Assembly: GCF_023093535.1 (NCBI RefSeq)
Contig: NZ_CP095757.1
Span: 1,984,001-2,048,000 of the forward strand
DNA from: Halovivax limisalsi
GTDB lineage: Archaea; Halobacteriota; Halobacteria; Halobacteriales; Natrialbaceae
Length of the DNA stretch: 64,000 nucleotides
Reading direction: 5' to 3'
This document shows, piece by piece, positions 43,924-52,716 of the stretch; position 1 is the stretch's first letter, and every line of letters begins with the position of its first letter. The notes beneath the pieces were generated by a model. That model saw only the letters and a list, made by a program, of their open reading frames with translations. It searched no databases and had not been told where the DNA came from. The translations under genes and the position numbers were made by a program.

Positions 43924-45408
43924 ATGGCATCCGATGACGAGAGACCGAACCGACGACGGGTTCTTCGATCGATGGGGGCGCTCGGTGCGCTGGGCGTGGC
44001 CAGTGGCGGTGCGAATCTGGCCGGTGCGAACGGGAGGGAGGCGACGAGATTCGCCTCGGAGACGAATGTCGCAGGGATCGATACCGAATCGGCCGATCCG
44101 ATCGCGCGGCTCGACATCGGCGGCGGCATCGCCGAAGGGGTCGTCTCGGACGACCTGCGGACCGCCTACGTCGCGATCGACCAGGGTTTCGTCAGCGTCG
44201 ATATCACCGACCCCCAGAACCCGACGGAGCTGGCCAGGCGGACCGACACCGGGATGAGCGAAGTGCTGGACGTCAAGACGGCCGGTGACCGCGTCATCGC
44301 GGTCGGTCCCGGGAACTTCGGCAATCCGAGGGGGATGGGCTACTACGATGTCACGGATCCGGCGAACCCCCAGCTCATCGAGTGGTACGAGACGAGTTAT
44401 ACGATTCACAACGCCTACCTCACCGAGGACATCGCGTATCTCATCAACAACGGCGCAGCGCAGATTCACCTGATCGACGTCTCCGACGACGATCCGACGG
44501 AGATCACGACCTACGACGGCGGTGGCAGCCCCCTGCACGACATCTACGTGCAGGACGACGTCCTCTACATGGCCTACTGGGATTACGGAACCCACCTGGT
44601 CGACGTCTCGAACCCCTCGAGCCCGAGCCCGATCGCCAAGGTCCGGGACGGGAGCGATCGGTACCCCAACAACGACCACTACGTGATCCCCAACGAGGAC
44701 GGGACCATCGTCGCGATCGGCAAGGAGGAGATGACCGGGTCGCCCCTCGGCATCGAACTCTGGGATATCACGGACCCGACCGACACCGCCTTCCTCGCCG
44801 AAATCGAACCGCCGTCGGCCGGGAGTCAGCGGACGTCGCACAACCTCGACATCGTCGGCGACTACATGTACTCCTCGTTCTACGACGGCGGCGTCCGCGT
44901 CCACGACATAAGCGATCCGGCGAATCCGGACGAAATCTACAACTGGCGCGGCGACGGAGCGTCTTTCTGGACCGCGAAGGTCGGCGTCCCCGGCGAGTTC
45001 TTCATCGGCACCGACTACGGCAACGATTATCTCTACACCTTCCCCGACCCGGGCGATCACGGCGGCGGTGGTGGCGACTGCGGTGCGGAGTCGGCCTCCG
45101 GTTCGGCGGACGGCTTCCTCGCGTGGTGGAACACCGAGGAGGTAACCACGTACTCGACCCAGACCGCCAACCCCTGCGGCGTGACGGTCGAACTGGAGGG
45201 CCCCGGCTTCGCGAACTTCGACCTCTACGTCACGTACGACGGGCGCACGCCCACGCGCGACGATTACGACGATCGATCGGCGGGCTCGGGCGCTAGCGAG
45301 TCCGTCTCCGGCGACCTCTCCGGCTCCACGGACGTCGGCATCCTCGTCGATGGCGCCGACGGCTGGGGCGAGTACTCGGTGGCGATCGGGGAAGACGGCG
45401 TCAAGTAA
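43924..45408 (+). CDS. Tat-exported LVIVD seven-bladed propeller with PPC-like domain, no PKD (copy 2)
   Basis: 494 residues from ATG 43924; GTG 43918 two codons earlier is an alternative. Tat signal RPNRRRVLRSMGALGALGVA. Seven LVIVD blades follow, with the four blade-opening histidines kept (TIHNAY, PLHDIY, NNDHYV, TSHNLD). Unlike copies 1, 3 and 4 it has no PKD domain: blade 7 (YTFPDPGDHGGGGGDCG) runs straight into the PPC-like domain with the two cysteines (DCGAES, NPCGVT). The C-terminal 95 residues are nearly those of copy 1. Exported, function unknown. Confidence 0.88.
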   Translation: MASDDERPNRRRVLRSMGALGALGVASGGANLAGANGREATRFASETNVAGIDTESADPIARLDIGGGIAEGVVSDDLRTAYVAIDQGFVSVDITDPQNPTELARRTDTGMSEVLDVKTAGDRVIAVGPGNFGNPRGMGYYDVTDPANPQLIEWYETSYTIHNAYLTEDIAYLINNGAAQIHLIDVSDDDPTEITTYDGGGSPLHDIYVQDDVLYMAYWDYGTHLVDVSNPSSPSPIAKVRDGSDRYPNNDHYVIPNEDGTIVAIGKEEMTGSPLGIELWDITDPTDTAFLAEIEPPSAGSQRTSHNLDIVGDYMYSSFYDGGVRVHDISDPANPDEIYNWRGDGASFWTAKVGVPGEFFIGTDYGNDYLYTFPDPGDHGGGGGDCGAESASGSADGFLAWWNTEEVTTYSTQTANPCGVTVELEGPGFANFDLYVTYDGRTPTRDDYDDRSAGSGASESVSGDLSGSTDVGILVDGADGWGEYSVAIGEDGVK

Positions 45409-45621
45409 CGGGTCGTAAGGAGTCACCGCGCTCCCATCGCGGAGCGGGTTGCTTACCCGCCGCTGCTCGAACCAGTTGTCTGTCCCGCGTTCGTACTGCC
45501 GTTTCGCTATCCGACCGTCCGTCCCGGTACTTCGATTCGAACGATTTCGGTAGCTGTGATGGCAACGCAGTAACCGTAGCGACGGTACCAACTGTCCGAC
45601 TGGCCGCCGGTCGGGAGGTGA

Positions 45622-45660
45622 TATATTTTGCATACAAATATAGACTTAATACAATTAATG
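45622..45660 (+). promoter_or_regulatory. AT-rich promoter island of copy 3
   Basis: ATATATTTTGCATACAAATATAGACTT ends about 25 bases before ATG 45677; the candidate TATA elements are ACAAATATAG near 45640 and TTAATACAATTAATG near 45655. The upstream gap (45409-45621) has no gene that I can support. Confidence 0.55.
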
Positions 45661-45676
45661 TTGTTGGTATCGGCGT

Positions 45677-47371
45677 ATGTCCGACTCAGACTCACCTATC
45701 GAGCGACGATCGGTGTTGCGATCGATCGGCGCGGCGACCACGCTCGGCGCGCTCGGCGCCGGGCCAACGGCGTCTGCCCGTACGAGCGACTCGGCCGCGC
45801 TCACCGAGCCGCTCGGGACGGTCCAGATAGAAGGAACGACGAACGAGGCCGTCACGGGCGACGACGGCACGGTGGCGTACGTCTCCCGAGACACCGGATT
45901 CGCCACGGTCGACATCTCGGATCCGTCGAACCCGACCGTGCTGGCCAATCTCGGCGACACCGGGATCAGCGGGATCCTCGACGCGAAGGTCGACGGCGAT
46001 CGACTGTTCCTCGCGGGCCGCCGCGACATCGGACTGTACGACATCTCCGACCCGGCGAACCCGACGCAACTGGACGCGTTCAACAACGGGTTCGGGATCC
46101 ACAACTGCTTTCTCGACGATGGAATCGCGTTCGCCATCAACGATCCCGAGGCGGAGATCGTCATGTACGACGTGTCGAACGACGAGTTCGAGGAGATCGG
46201 CCGGTACAAACCGAGCGACCTGGGCGACAATCCCCTCCTGCACGATCTCTGGGTGCAGGACGACGTCATGTACATGGCGTACTGGAACGACGGGACGCCG
46301 ATGGTCGACATCTCCGATCCCGCCGACCCCGAACTGATCGGGAAGGTCCGCGACGGCAGCGACAAGTTCCCGAACAACGACCACTACGTGCAGGTCAACG
46401 AGGACGCCTCGATCATCATCATCGGCAAGGAGGCCTTCGGTGACGGCCTCGGCGTCGAGATCTGGGACATCTCCGATCCCACCGACACCAGCTTCTTCGC
46501 GGAGATCGATCCGCCGTCCGAAGGTGGGACTCGAACCTCGCACAACTGCGACATCGTCGGCGACTACCTCTACTCGTCGTGGTACGGCGGTGGCGTTCGC
46601 GTTCACGATATCAGCGATCCCGCGAATCCGGAGGAGATCTACTGGTGGCGCCAGAACAACGTCAGCTTCTGGACGGCCAAGGTTGGCGTCGTCGGCGAGT
46701 CGTTCATCGCGAACGATTACGCCAACACTGAACTGTACGTGTTCCCCGATCCGCGCGAAGACGGAGGGGACAACGAGGCACCGTCGGCTGCGTTCGACGC
46801 GTCGCCGACGGATCCGTCGGTGGGCGAGACCGTCTCCGTCGACGCGGGCGCGTCGAGCGATCCAGACGGATCGATCACGAGCTACGAGTGGGACTTCGGC
46901 GACGGCGAGACGGCGACCGGCGAGACGGCTACTCACGCCTACGAGTCGACCGGCGAGTACACGGTCGCGCTGACGGTCACCGACGACGACGGTGCGACGG
47001 ACTCGGCGTCGGAGTTGATCACGGTCGTTGACGATGGCGGCGAGTGCGGCGCCGAGTCCGAATCCACCACGGAGAGCGGATTTCTCGCCTGGTGGAACGG
47101 CGATGCGGTCCACACGTACGCCACCAAGACGTCCGATCCGTGCGGGGTGACGGTCGAACTGGAAGGCCCCGGCTTCGCGAACTTCGACCTCTACGTCACC
47201 TACGACGGACGCACACCGACGCGGGAGGATTACGACGACCGATCGGCGGGCGCTGGCTCCAGCGAATCCATCACCGGCGACCTGAGCGGTGCGACCGACG
47301 TCGGCATTCTCGTCGACGGTGTCGACGGCTGGGGCGAGTACTCGGTGACGATCGGCGAAGACGGCCGGTAA
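45677..47371 (+). CDS. Tat-exported LVIVD seven-bladed propeller with PKD and PPC-like domains (copy 3)
   Basis: 564 residues. Tat signal PIERRSVLRSIGAATTLGAL with cleavage near TASA-RT. The four blade histidines are kept, and two of them are followed by cysteine (GIHNCF, TSHNCD), which none of the other copies has. PKD domain at about 370-460 (SYEWDFGDGETATGET), then the PPC-like domain with CGAESE and DPCGVT. Copy 3 is the most diverged in blade 1. Between the TAA and copy 4 are 230 bases. Confidence 0.88.
   Translation: MSDSDSPIERRSVLRSIGAATTLGALGAGPTASARTSDSAALTEPLGTVQIEGTTNEAVTGDDGTVAYVSRDTGFATVDISDPSNPTVLANLGDTGISGILDAKVDGDRLFLAGRRDIGLYDISDPANPTQLDAFNNGFGIHNCFLDDGIAFAINDPEAEIVMYDVSNDEFEEIGRYKPSDLGDNPLLHDLWVQDDVMYMAYWNDGTPMVDISDPADPELIGKVRDGSDKFPNNDHYVQVNEDASIIIIGKEAFGDGLGVEIWDISDPTDTSFFAEIDPPSEGGTRTSHNCDIVGDYLYSSWYGGGVRVHDISDPANPEEIYWWRQNNVSFWTAKVGVVGESFIANDYANTELYVFPDPREDGGDNEAPSAAFDASPTDPSVGETVSVDAGASSDPDGSITSYEWDFGDGETATGETATHAYESTGEYTVALTVTDDDGATDSASELITVVDDGGECGAESESTTESGFLAWWNGDAVHTYATKTSDPCGVTVELEGPGFANFDLYVTYDGRTPTREDYDDRSAGAGSSESITGDLSGATDVGILVDGVDGWGEYSVTIGEDGR
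46895..46965 (+). repeat. 71-base PKD-coding stretch identical to 48847-48917 in copy 4
   Basis: By eye the two stretches are identical over 71 bases and lie in the PKD domain; flanks differ at several positions. Confidence 0.85.
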
Positions 47372-47564
47372 CGATCCGACTTTAATTGCAGTACCGTCGA
47401 CCCGATGGGTGCGATCGACCGATTGCGGGCAGATACCCCGATTCGACACCCCAGACAGTCGATCGGTCTCACGCGGTAACCGCGATGTCCGTCCCCGCCG
47501 TGGCGGTACTGGCGGGTCAAACACCGCGAACGCGACCGCACACGATCGGCAAATTTCCCCGATA

Positions 47565-47592
47565 CCTTTAAACAAAAATTATAATAGCCTAT
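47565..47592 (+). promoter_or_regulatory. AT-rich promoter island of copy 4
   Basis: CTTTAAACAAAAATTATAATAGC before the starts at 47602 and 47614. TTATAATA near 47582 is 26-32 bases before ATG 47614, and TTTAAAC near 47569 is 33 bases before ATG 47602, so either start could be leaderless. Confidence 0.55.
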
Positions 47593-47601
47593 TATTGTAC
47601 T

Positions 47602-49323
47602 ATGTCGTTACTCATGGCTCCGAATACATTCACACCAGATCGCCGGACGGTACTTTCGTCGCTCGCTGCATCGGTCGTCGGCGGGACCGTCGGTACGGGC
47701 ACGGTCAGTGCACGGGCGGAGTTCGAACCGCTCGCCTCGATCGATATGGAAGGCGGTGTCGCCGAGGGCGTCGTGAGCGAGGACGGACAGACCGCCTATG
47801 TGTCGCTGTACGAGGGCGTCGCGATCGTCGACGTGTCCGACCCGGAGAATCCGACGGAGATCGCCAGACGGACGGATTCGGGACTGCAAGACGTGTGGGA
47901 CGTCAAGGTCGAGGGCGATCGACTGATCGTCGTCGGCCCATCGGGTGTCGCGGGGGACGTCAACGGGATGGCCCTCTACGACGTGTCGGACCCGTCGAAC
48001 CCCGAGGAACTCGCCTTTTACGAGACGGAGTACCCGATTCACAACGCGTACCTGACCGAGGATATCGCGTACATTATCAACAGTGCGGACGCGACGATCA
48101 ACCTGATCGACGTTTCCGACGACGATCCGACGAAGCTCACCGAGTGGAGCCTGTCCGAAGACGCCAGCATCCTCCACGACGTCTGGGTGCAAGACGACGT
48201 CGCCTACCTCAGTTACTGGGACGACGGCACGGTGATGCTCGACGTCTCGAGTCCGTCGGATCCGTCGATGATCGGAAAGGTTCGGGACGGCAGTGACAAG
48301 TATCCGAATAACGACCACTACACAACGCTCAACGAGGCGGGGACCATCCTCGCCATCGGCAAAGAGGAGATGGTCGAAGAGCCGCTCGGGGTCGAACTCT
48401 GGGACGTTTCGGACAAGACGGATACGGAGTTCCTCGCGGAGATCCAGCCGCCGGAGTCGGGCAGCAACCGAACGTCGCACAATCTGGACATCGTCGGCGA
48501 CTACCTCTACACCTCGTGGTACTACGGTGGCGTTCGCGTCCACGATATTTCGGATCCGTCGGACCCACAGGAGGTCGCGAGCTTCCAATCGATCGTCGCG
48601 TCGTTCTGGACCGCCAAGGTTGCCGTTCCCGGTGAATTCTTCATCTCCACGAACTCGTCCGTACAGGGTGGCGACGGCGGGTTCTATACGTTCCCCGACC
48701 CGGCAGACGATGGCGGTGGCGGCAACCGACCGCCGACCGCTAGCGTCGACGCGTCGCCGACGAATCCGTCGGTGGGCGAGACCGTCTCCGTCGACGCGAG
48801 CGCGTCGAGCGATCCGGACGGCTCCATCGACGGCTACGAGTGGGAATTCGGCGACGGCGAGACGGCGACCGGCGAGACGGCTACTCACGCCTACGAGTCG
48901 ACCGGCGAGTACACGGTGGAGGTGACGGTCACCGACGACGACGGTGCGACGGACTCGGCGTCGGAGTTGATCACGGTCGGCGACGAGGGCGGCGAGTGCG
49001 GCGCCGAGACGGAGACGACGACCGAATCCGGATTCCTCGCCTGGTGGAACGGCGATGCGGTCCACACGTACGCCACCAAGACGTCCGATCCGTGCGGGGT
49101 GACGGTCGAACTGGAGGGCCCCGGCTTCGCGAACTTCGACCTCTACGTCACGTACGACGGGCGCACGCCTACGCGCGACGATTACGACGATCGGTCGGCG
49201 GGCTCGGGCGCTAGCGAGTCAGTTTCGAGCGATCTCGACGGTGCGACCGACGTCGGCATTCTCGTCGATGGCGCCGACGGCTGGGGCGAGTACTCGGTGA
49301 CGATCGGCGAACGAGGACGATAA
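47602..49323 (+). CDS. Tat-exported LVIVD seven-bladed propeller with PKD and PPC-like domains (copy 4)
   Basis: 573 residues from ATG 47602 (569 from ATG 47614). Tat motif TPDRRTVLSSLAASVVGGTV. Seven blades with the four histidines kept (PIHNAY, ILHDVW, NNDHYT, TSHNLD), a PKD domain (GYEWEFGDGETATGET) and the PPC-like tail. The tail is mosaic: the first part (CGAETETTTESGFLAWWNGD) follows copy 3, the middle (GPGFANFDLYVTYDGRT to SGASES) follows copies 1 and 2, and the end (DLDGATDVGILVDGADGWG) again follows copy 3. Exported. Confidence 0.88.
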   Translation: MSLLMAPNTFTPDRRTVLSSLAASVVGGTVGTGTVSARAEFEPLASIDMEGGVAEGVVSEDGQTAYVSLYEGVAIVDVSDPENPTEIARRTDSGLQDVWDVKVEGDRLIVVGPSGVAGDVNGMALYDVSDPSNPEELAFYETEYPIHNAYLTEDIAYIINSADATINLIDVSDDDPTKLTEWSLSEDASILHDVWVQDDVAYLSYWDDGTVMLDVSSPSDPSMIGKVRDGSDKYPNNDHYTTLNEAGTILAIGKEEMVEEPLGVELWDVSDKTDTEFLAEIQPPESGSNRTSHNLDIVGDYLYTSWYYGGVRVHDISDPSDPQEVASFQSIVASFWTAKVAVPGEFFISTNSSVQGGDGGFYTFPDPADDGGGGNRPPTASVDASPTNPSVGETVSVDASASSDPDGSIDGYEWEFGDGETATGETATHAYESTGEYTVEVTVTDDDGATDSASELITVGDEGGECGAETETTTESGFLAWWNGDAVHTYATKTSDPCGVTVELEGPGFANFDLYVTYDGRTPTRDDYDDRSAGSGASESVSSDLDGATDVGILVDGADGWGEYSVTIGERGR

Positions 49324-49634
49324 AGCCAGCCGACGCGATCCCGACACCATCGATGTCTGTCACTCCGTCGTAACCGTGCCTCCTCACGGTGCAGCCGTCG
49401 GTATCGACAGCACGAGGTCTATCGCGTCCGGGGATTGCTGGGTCGTGTACTGGGCCCGGGTGGCCGATCCGTGCGTCGGATCGGACTGCTCGGAACGTGA
49501 TCGAACCGAGTTCCGTCCCCGGCACCGCTATCAGCCCCCTATTATACTGTGATGTTACATTACTTAATTATAATACAGGCATATATTTCTCAGACTAAGA
49601 AATACTGAAATATAATGCGTGCGTGCGTTCTTCC
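49324..49634 (+). promoter_or_regulatory. Gap with AT-rich promoter island of the Tat-signal gene 49635
   Basis: 311 bases. No gene that I can support in the first 225. From 49549 to 49617 there is an AT-rich stretch (ACTTAATTATAATAC, CATATATTTC, GAAATATAATGC), with TATATTT near 49583 about 50 bases before ATG 49635, allowing a leader of about 25 bases. Confidence 0.55.
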
Positions 49635-50153
49635 ATGGGTGACAGTCACGATCACACTAGCGACCCGGTCGAGAGTAATTCGCCGATAGAACGCCGAACC
49701 GTCCTTCGGGCGGCCGGTGCGGCCGGCCTCGTTCCGTTCGTCAGCGTCGGCGCGGGTGCGAACGAAACGACCGCGACGCCGGCTTCGCTGCCGGACGTCA
49801 TGCTGTCGAATCTGAGTAATCGGGCGCGGACGCTCGAACTCAGGCTCGGGACAACGACGTCTGGGGCCGGTCTGCAAACTGATCGAACGGCGGTTTCCCT
49901 CGCGCCGATGGAATCGACGACCATCGACTCGATCGGATCGGTCTTCGAGTCGACGATCGTCCAGACCGTCGGCGAGACCGGCAGCGCGACCCTCGCGATT
50001 TCGGACGCGGACGATCGGTACGATTCGATCTCGATCGAGGCCGGACTCGGCGATTCCAATCGGATCCTCGACGTCGTCGCCTATCCCGACGAGGTGCGTT
50101 TGACGCAAACCCACTTCGATAGCTTCGGGTTCGCCGGGGGTGAGTCCCAATGA
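49635..50153 (+). CDS. Tat-exported small beta-rich protein, first gene of a two-gene unit
   Basis: 172 residues from ATG 49635. Tat signal SPIERRTVLRAAGAAGLVPF, cleavage likely near AGANE. The mature part (SLPDVMLSNLSNRARTLELR, VSLAPMESTTIDSIG, ATLAISDADDRYDSISIE) is beta-rich and without cysteine. The stop TGA overlaps the start of the next gene as ATGA. The domain is not one I recognise. The pairing with a signal-less PKD/PPC protein suggests the two form a complex exported together. Confidence 0.75.
   Translation: MGDSHDHTSDPVESNSPIERRTVLRAAGAAGLVPFVSVGAGANETTATPASLPDVMLSNLSNRARTLELRLGTTTSGAGLQTDRTAVSLAPMESTTIDSIGSVFESTIVQTVGETGSATLAISDADDRYDSISIEAGLGDSNRILDVVAYPDEVRLTQTHFDSFGFAGGESQ
50136..50143 (+). 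promoter_or_regulatory. Shine-Dalgarno-like site for the signal-less gene 50150
   Basis: GGGGGTGA differs at one base from the haloarchaeal 16S-complementary GGAGGTGA and ends six bases before ATG 50150. It supports independent or coupled initiation at 50150 rather than readthrough. Confidence 0.6.
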
Positions 50154-51355
50154 CGGACGCGTTCAACGTCTACGTCTACGCGAACACGTCGGGACTCGAC
50201 GTCGAAACGCCGGCAAACGGACTTCAGGAGACGCTCGACATGATCGTCGCCGATTCCACGATTCCGGCGTTCGACGTCCAGATCATGGACGAGAACCCGA
50301 ACATCCAGGCCGGTTCGATATACGATATGATTCAACCCTGGCGGCAGTGGCTGCAGCAAAACGACGCGTTCCAGGGGCCCGGCTCGCACCTGTTGGGCGC
50401 CGAAGGATACGGCGGCATCGCCGAAGGGTCCGGCCACGCGTGGATCGAGCCGATGGTCTGTGTCTCCATGCTGGAGGGGTTCGTCTTCTCCCAGGAGGTG
50501 CTCCACAACTTCATCAACAGCAGCCTCCCGGAAGTCCGGGAGATGGGCTACGCCCAGGACTACGAACACAGTCTGGGGAAGGTGTTCGAAGGCGCTGAGA
50601 TTTCGCCCATGACCGCGGGATACGTGGAGGACGGACACGCCGCTGCGGGCCAGTGCGGTCGCGAGGAACCGAACGCTACGGAAGTCCTCACCCCGACCGA
50701 GTGTACGACGCTGGCCAACCAGTACAGCTGGGAGAACGACGACGGCGAAGGCGGTAACCAGCCACCCTCTGCGGGCTTCGACATCTCCCCGACCGACCCC
50801 GCGGTCGACGAGACGATCACCTTCGACGCGAGCGCCTCGAGCGACCCCGACGGGTCGATCACGAGCTACGAGTGGGACTTCGGCGACGGATCGACGGGAA
50901 GCGGCGAGACCGACACCCACTCCTATAGCGCCGCCGGCGAGTACACCGCCGAACTCACCGTGACCGACGACGCGGGCGCGACCGACTCGACCACGCAGAC
51001 GGTCATGGTCGAGGAGGGCGAGGACTGCGGCGCCGATTCCGCGACGGGCTCAGCCGACGGCCACCTCGCGTGGTGGAACGAGGAGCAGGTGCACACGTAC
51101 GCAACCCAGACGGCCAGCCCGTGCGGCGTGACGGTCGAACTCGACGGACCTGGTTTCGCCGACTTCGATCTGTACGTCACCTACGACGGGCGCACGCCGA
51201 CCCGCGAGGACTACGACGATCGATCGGCCGGCTCCGGGGCCACCGAATCCGTCTCGGGGAGCCTCTCCGGCACGACCGACGTCGGCATCATGGTCTACGC
51301 GGCCGAGGGCTGGGGCGAGTATTCCGTCTCGATCACCGAAGACGGAACGCAGTAA
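50150..51355 (+). CDS. PKD- and PPC-domain protein without signal peptide, second gene of the unit
   Basis: 401 residues. The N-terminal 195 residues (FNVYVYANTSGLDVETPANG, IYDMIQPWRQWLQQND, FSQEVLHNFINSSLPEVREM, DYEHSLGKVFEGAEISPMTA) form a domain I do not recognise; it lacks a Tat or Sec signal. Then a PKD domain (about 205-290, SYEWDFGDGSTGSG) and a PPC-like domain with CGADSA and SPCGVT. The last two domains are the same as in copies 1-4 and belong to exported proteins. Translation probably re-initiates after the upstream stop. The protein may be exported by riding on its Tat-signal partner. Confidence 0.8.
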   Translation: MTDAFNVYVYANTSGLDVETPANGLQETLDMIVADSTIPAFDVQIMDENPNIQAGSIYDMIQPWRQWLQQNDAFQGPGSHLLGAEGYGGIAEGSGHAWIEPMVCVSMLEGFVFSQEVLHNFINSSLPEVREMGYAQDYEHSLGKVFEGAEISPMTAGYVEDGHAAAGQCGREEPNATEVLTPTECTTLANQYSWENDDGEGGNQPPSAGFDISPTDPAVDETITFDASASSDPDGSITSYEWDFGDGSTGSGETDTHSYSAAGEYTAELTVTDDAGATDSTTQTVMVEEGEDCGADSATGSADGHLAWWNEEQVHTYATQTASPCGVTVELDGPGFADFDLYVTYDGRTPTREDYDDRSAGSGATESVSGSLSGTTDVGIMVYAAEGWGEYSVSITEDGTQ

Positions 51356-51526
51356 TCCCCATCGAACCGCAGGGAACCGGAGACTACCCGGTCTATTGGT
51401 CCGTACGTACGCTGCCCGAGTCGGAATTCGCGGTAGCTTCTCGATCAGTTTCGCATCGGCGACCCCGGCGGGTGGTCGATCACCGACGCCGGAGCGGAGA
51501 CCGAACTCGGCAGGCTGGCTGATCGA

Positions 51527-52456
51527 TCAGTCGTCGGCGGGCGTCGCGCGGCTGGTTATGTCGACCGGCTCTGCGTCGACGCCGAGTTCGTCGATCGCCT
51601 CCTGGGCGGCGCGCTTGCCCGAGACGAGCATGGCGCCGAAGGTCGGGCCCATGCGCGGCAGGCCGTAGGTCGTCGCCGTGGCCATCCCGGTCGCGATCAG
51701 GCCGTCGTGGACGAGCCCGGTATGCTCGACGACGGCGTCCTCGCTCTTGCCGACCCACATCGAGTCGTGCCCGGGCGAGTCGTGGCCGGGGGCGCCGTAG
51801 CTGTCGTCGCCGGTCTGGTCCATGCCCGTCGCCGCCGCCTCGGCCTCGCCGATGCCGGGAGCGTCGAGGACGCCGCGTTCGTCGAGTTTCTTGACTGCCA
51901 TCGCGTCGTGGCCCGTCGCGTCGATGACGAGGTCCGCCTCGACCGCGATCGGGTCGACGCAGGTAATCTCGCGGGGCAGGGCGTGGACGGGCGTCCAGTT
52001 CATGACGATGCCGCCGACGCGGTGGTCCTCGCGGATGACGATGTCGGTGAACTCCGTCATGTTCTGCATCTTCGCGCCCGCGTCGCAGGCGGCCTTGATG
52101 AGGCCGGAACAGGCCTCCGGCCCGTTGGCGACGTACAGCCCCTCGCTGTCCTGCGATCGCTTGTAATCGACGTCGAGCTCGTCGAGGATGCGCTGGGCCG
52201 GGTCCCGGACGGTGACCTTGTTCATCAGGAAGCCGCCGAGCCAGAAGCCGCCGCCGAGGTAGTTGTTCTTCTCGACGACCATCGTCTTCACGCCGCGCTC
52301 GGAGAGTTCCTTCGCGGCCGTCAGCCCCGACGGCCCGCCGCCGATGACGATGACGTCCGAGTCCGAGAAGTCCATGAACTCCTCGGTCCACTCCTGTCCG
52401 ATCGCGCGCGTTACGTCCGCTTCGCCGACGTCGCTGAACTGTTCGAAGTCGCTCAT
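51527..52456 (-). CDS. thi4: Thiazole synthase Thi4 (sulfide-transferring type)
   Basis: 309 residues. The FAD/NAD fold opens with [20 protein letters not shown], followed by [20 protein letters not shown], the family-specific [12 protein letters not shown] segment. The catalytic loop reads [20 protein letters not shown]: the cysteine (C166) that donates sulfur in yeast and Haloferax Thi4 is present, whereas methanogen Thi4 has histidine at this place. This predicts a suicide enzyme making ADP-thiazole from NAD, glycine and its own cysteine. The C-terminus [20 protein letters not shown] is also diagnostic. Regulated perhaps by a ThiN-type regulator, see 63387. Confidence 0.95.
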   Translation of the reverse strand: MSDFEQFSDVGEADVTRAIGQEWTEEFMDFSDSDVIVIGGGPSGLTAAKELSERGVKTMVVEKNNYLGGGFWLGGFLMNKVTVRDPAQRILDELDVDYKRSQDSEGLYVANGPEACSGLIKAACDAGAKMQNMTEFTDIVIREDHRVGGIVMNWTPVHALPREITCVDPIAVEADLVIDATGHDAMAVKKLDERGVLDAPGIGEAEAAATGMDQTGDDSYGAPGHDSPGHDSMWVGKSEDAVVEHTGLVHDGLIATGMATATTYGLPRMGPTFGAMLVSGKRAAQEAIDELGVDAEPVDITSRATPADD

Positions 52457-52716
52457 ACAACCGGGTGTTATTCTCCGGTAGTGAAAAGGGTATCGTGACG
52501 GGTTTTCCGAACCAATTCGACGATCGGACCGCTTCGCCGGCTCGGTTCGGCCGCCGATCGCTCTCGCTCGCCGGTTGTCGAACGGGGTTGGCCGCCGTCG
52601 CGCACCGCTGTCTGGTATTCACAGACCGGACAACGGGAGACCAACTGTCGCAGCTCGAACCCACTCGCGTGGCATCGAGACTGCAACCCCTCGGAGTGGG
52701 TCGGCCCGAATCGGTC

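Noticed and set aside
45429-45446. CGCTCC-CATCGC-GGAGCG hairpin after copy 2 as a terminator
   Set aside because: Only a six-base stem, no T-tract; may be chance in a GC-rich genome.
50136-50153. Programmed minus-one frameshift joining 49635-50153 with 50150-51355
   Set aside because: A TGA in the downstream frame at 50141-50143 leaves only about ten bases for slippage, there is no slippery heptamer, and a good Shine-Dalgarno-like site precedes ATG 50150. Re-initiation is simpler.
50150-50760. The 401-residue protein as a zinc metalloprotease
   Set aside because: The candidate motif reads QEVLHNF, not HExxH, and although EHSLG and SPMT lie downstream they do not fit a known metzincin spacing.
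41819-51355. A transposon or CRISPR explanation for the repeated DNA in the LVIVD cluster
   Set aside because: No transposase, no terminal inverted repeats, no short equally spaced direct repeats; the identical blocks are coding and lie in homologous domains.
52457-52716. TPP riboswitch or small gene upstream of thi4
   Set aside because: No conserved TPP-aptamer core seen, and the only open frame here (with CPVC) is basic, unlike halophilic zinc proteins.
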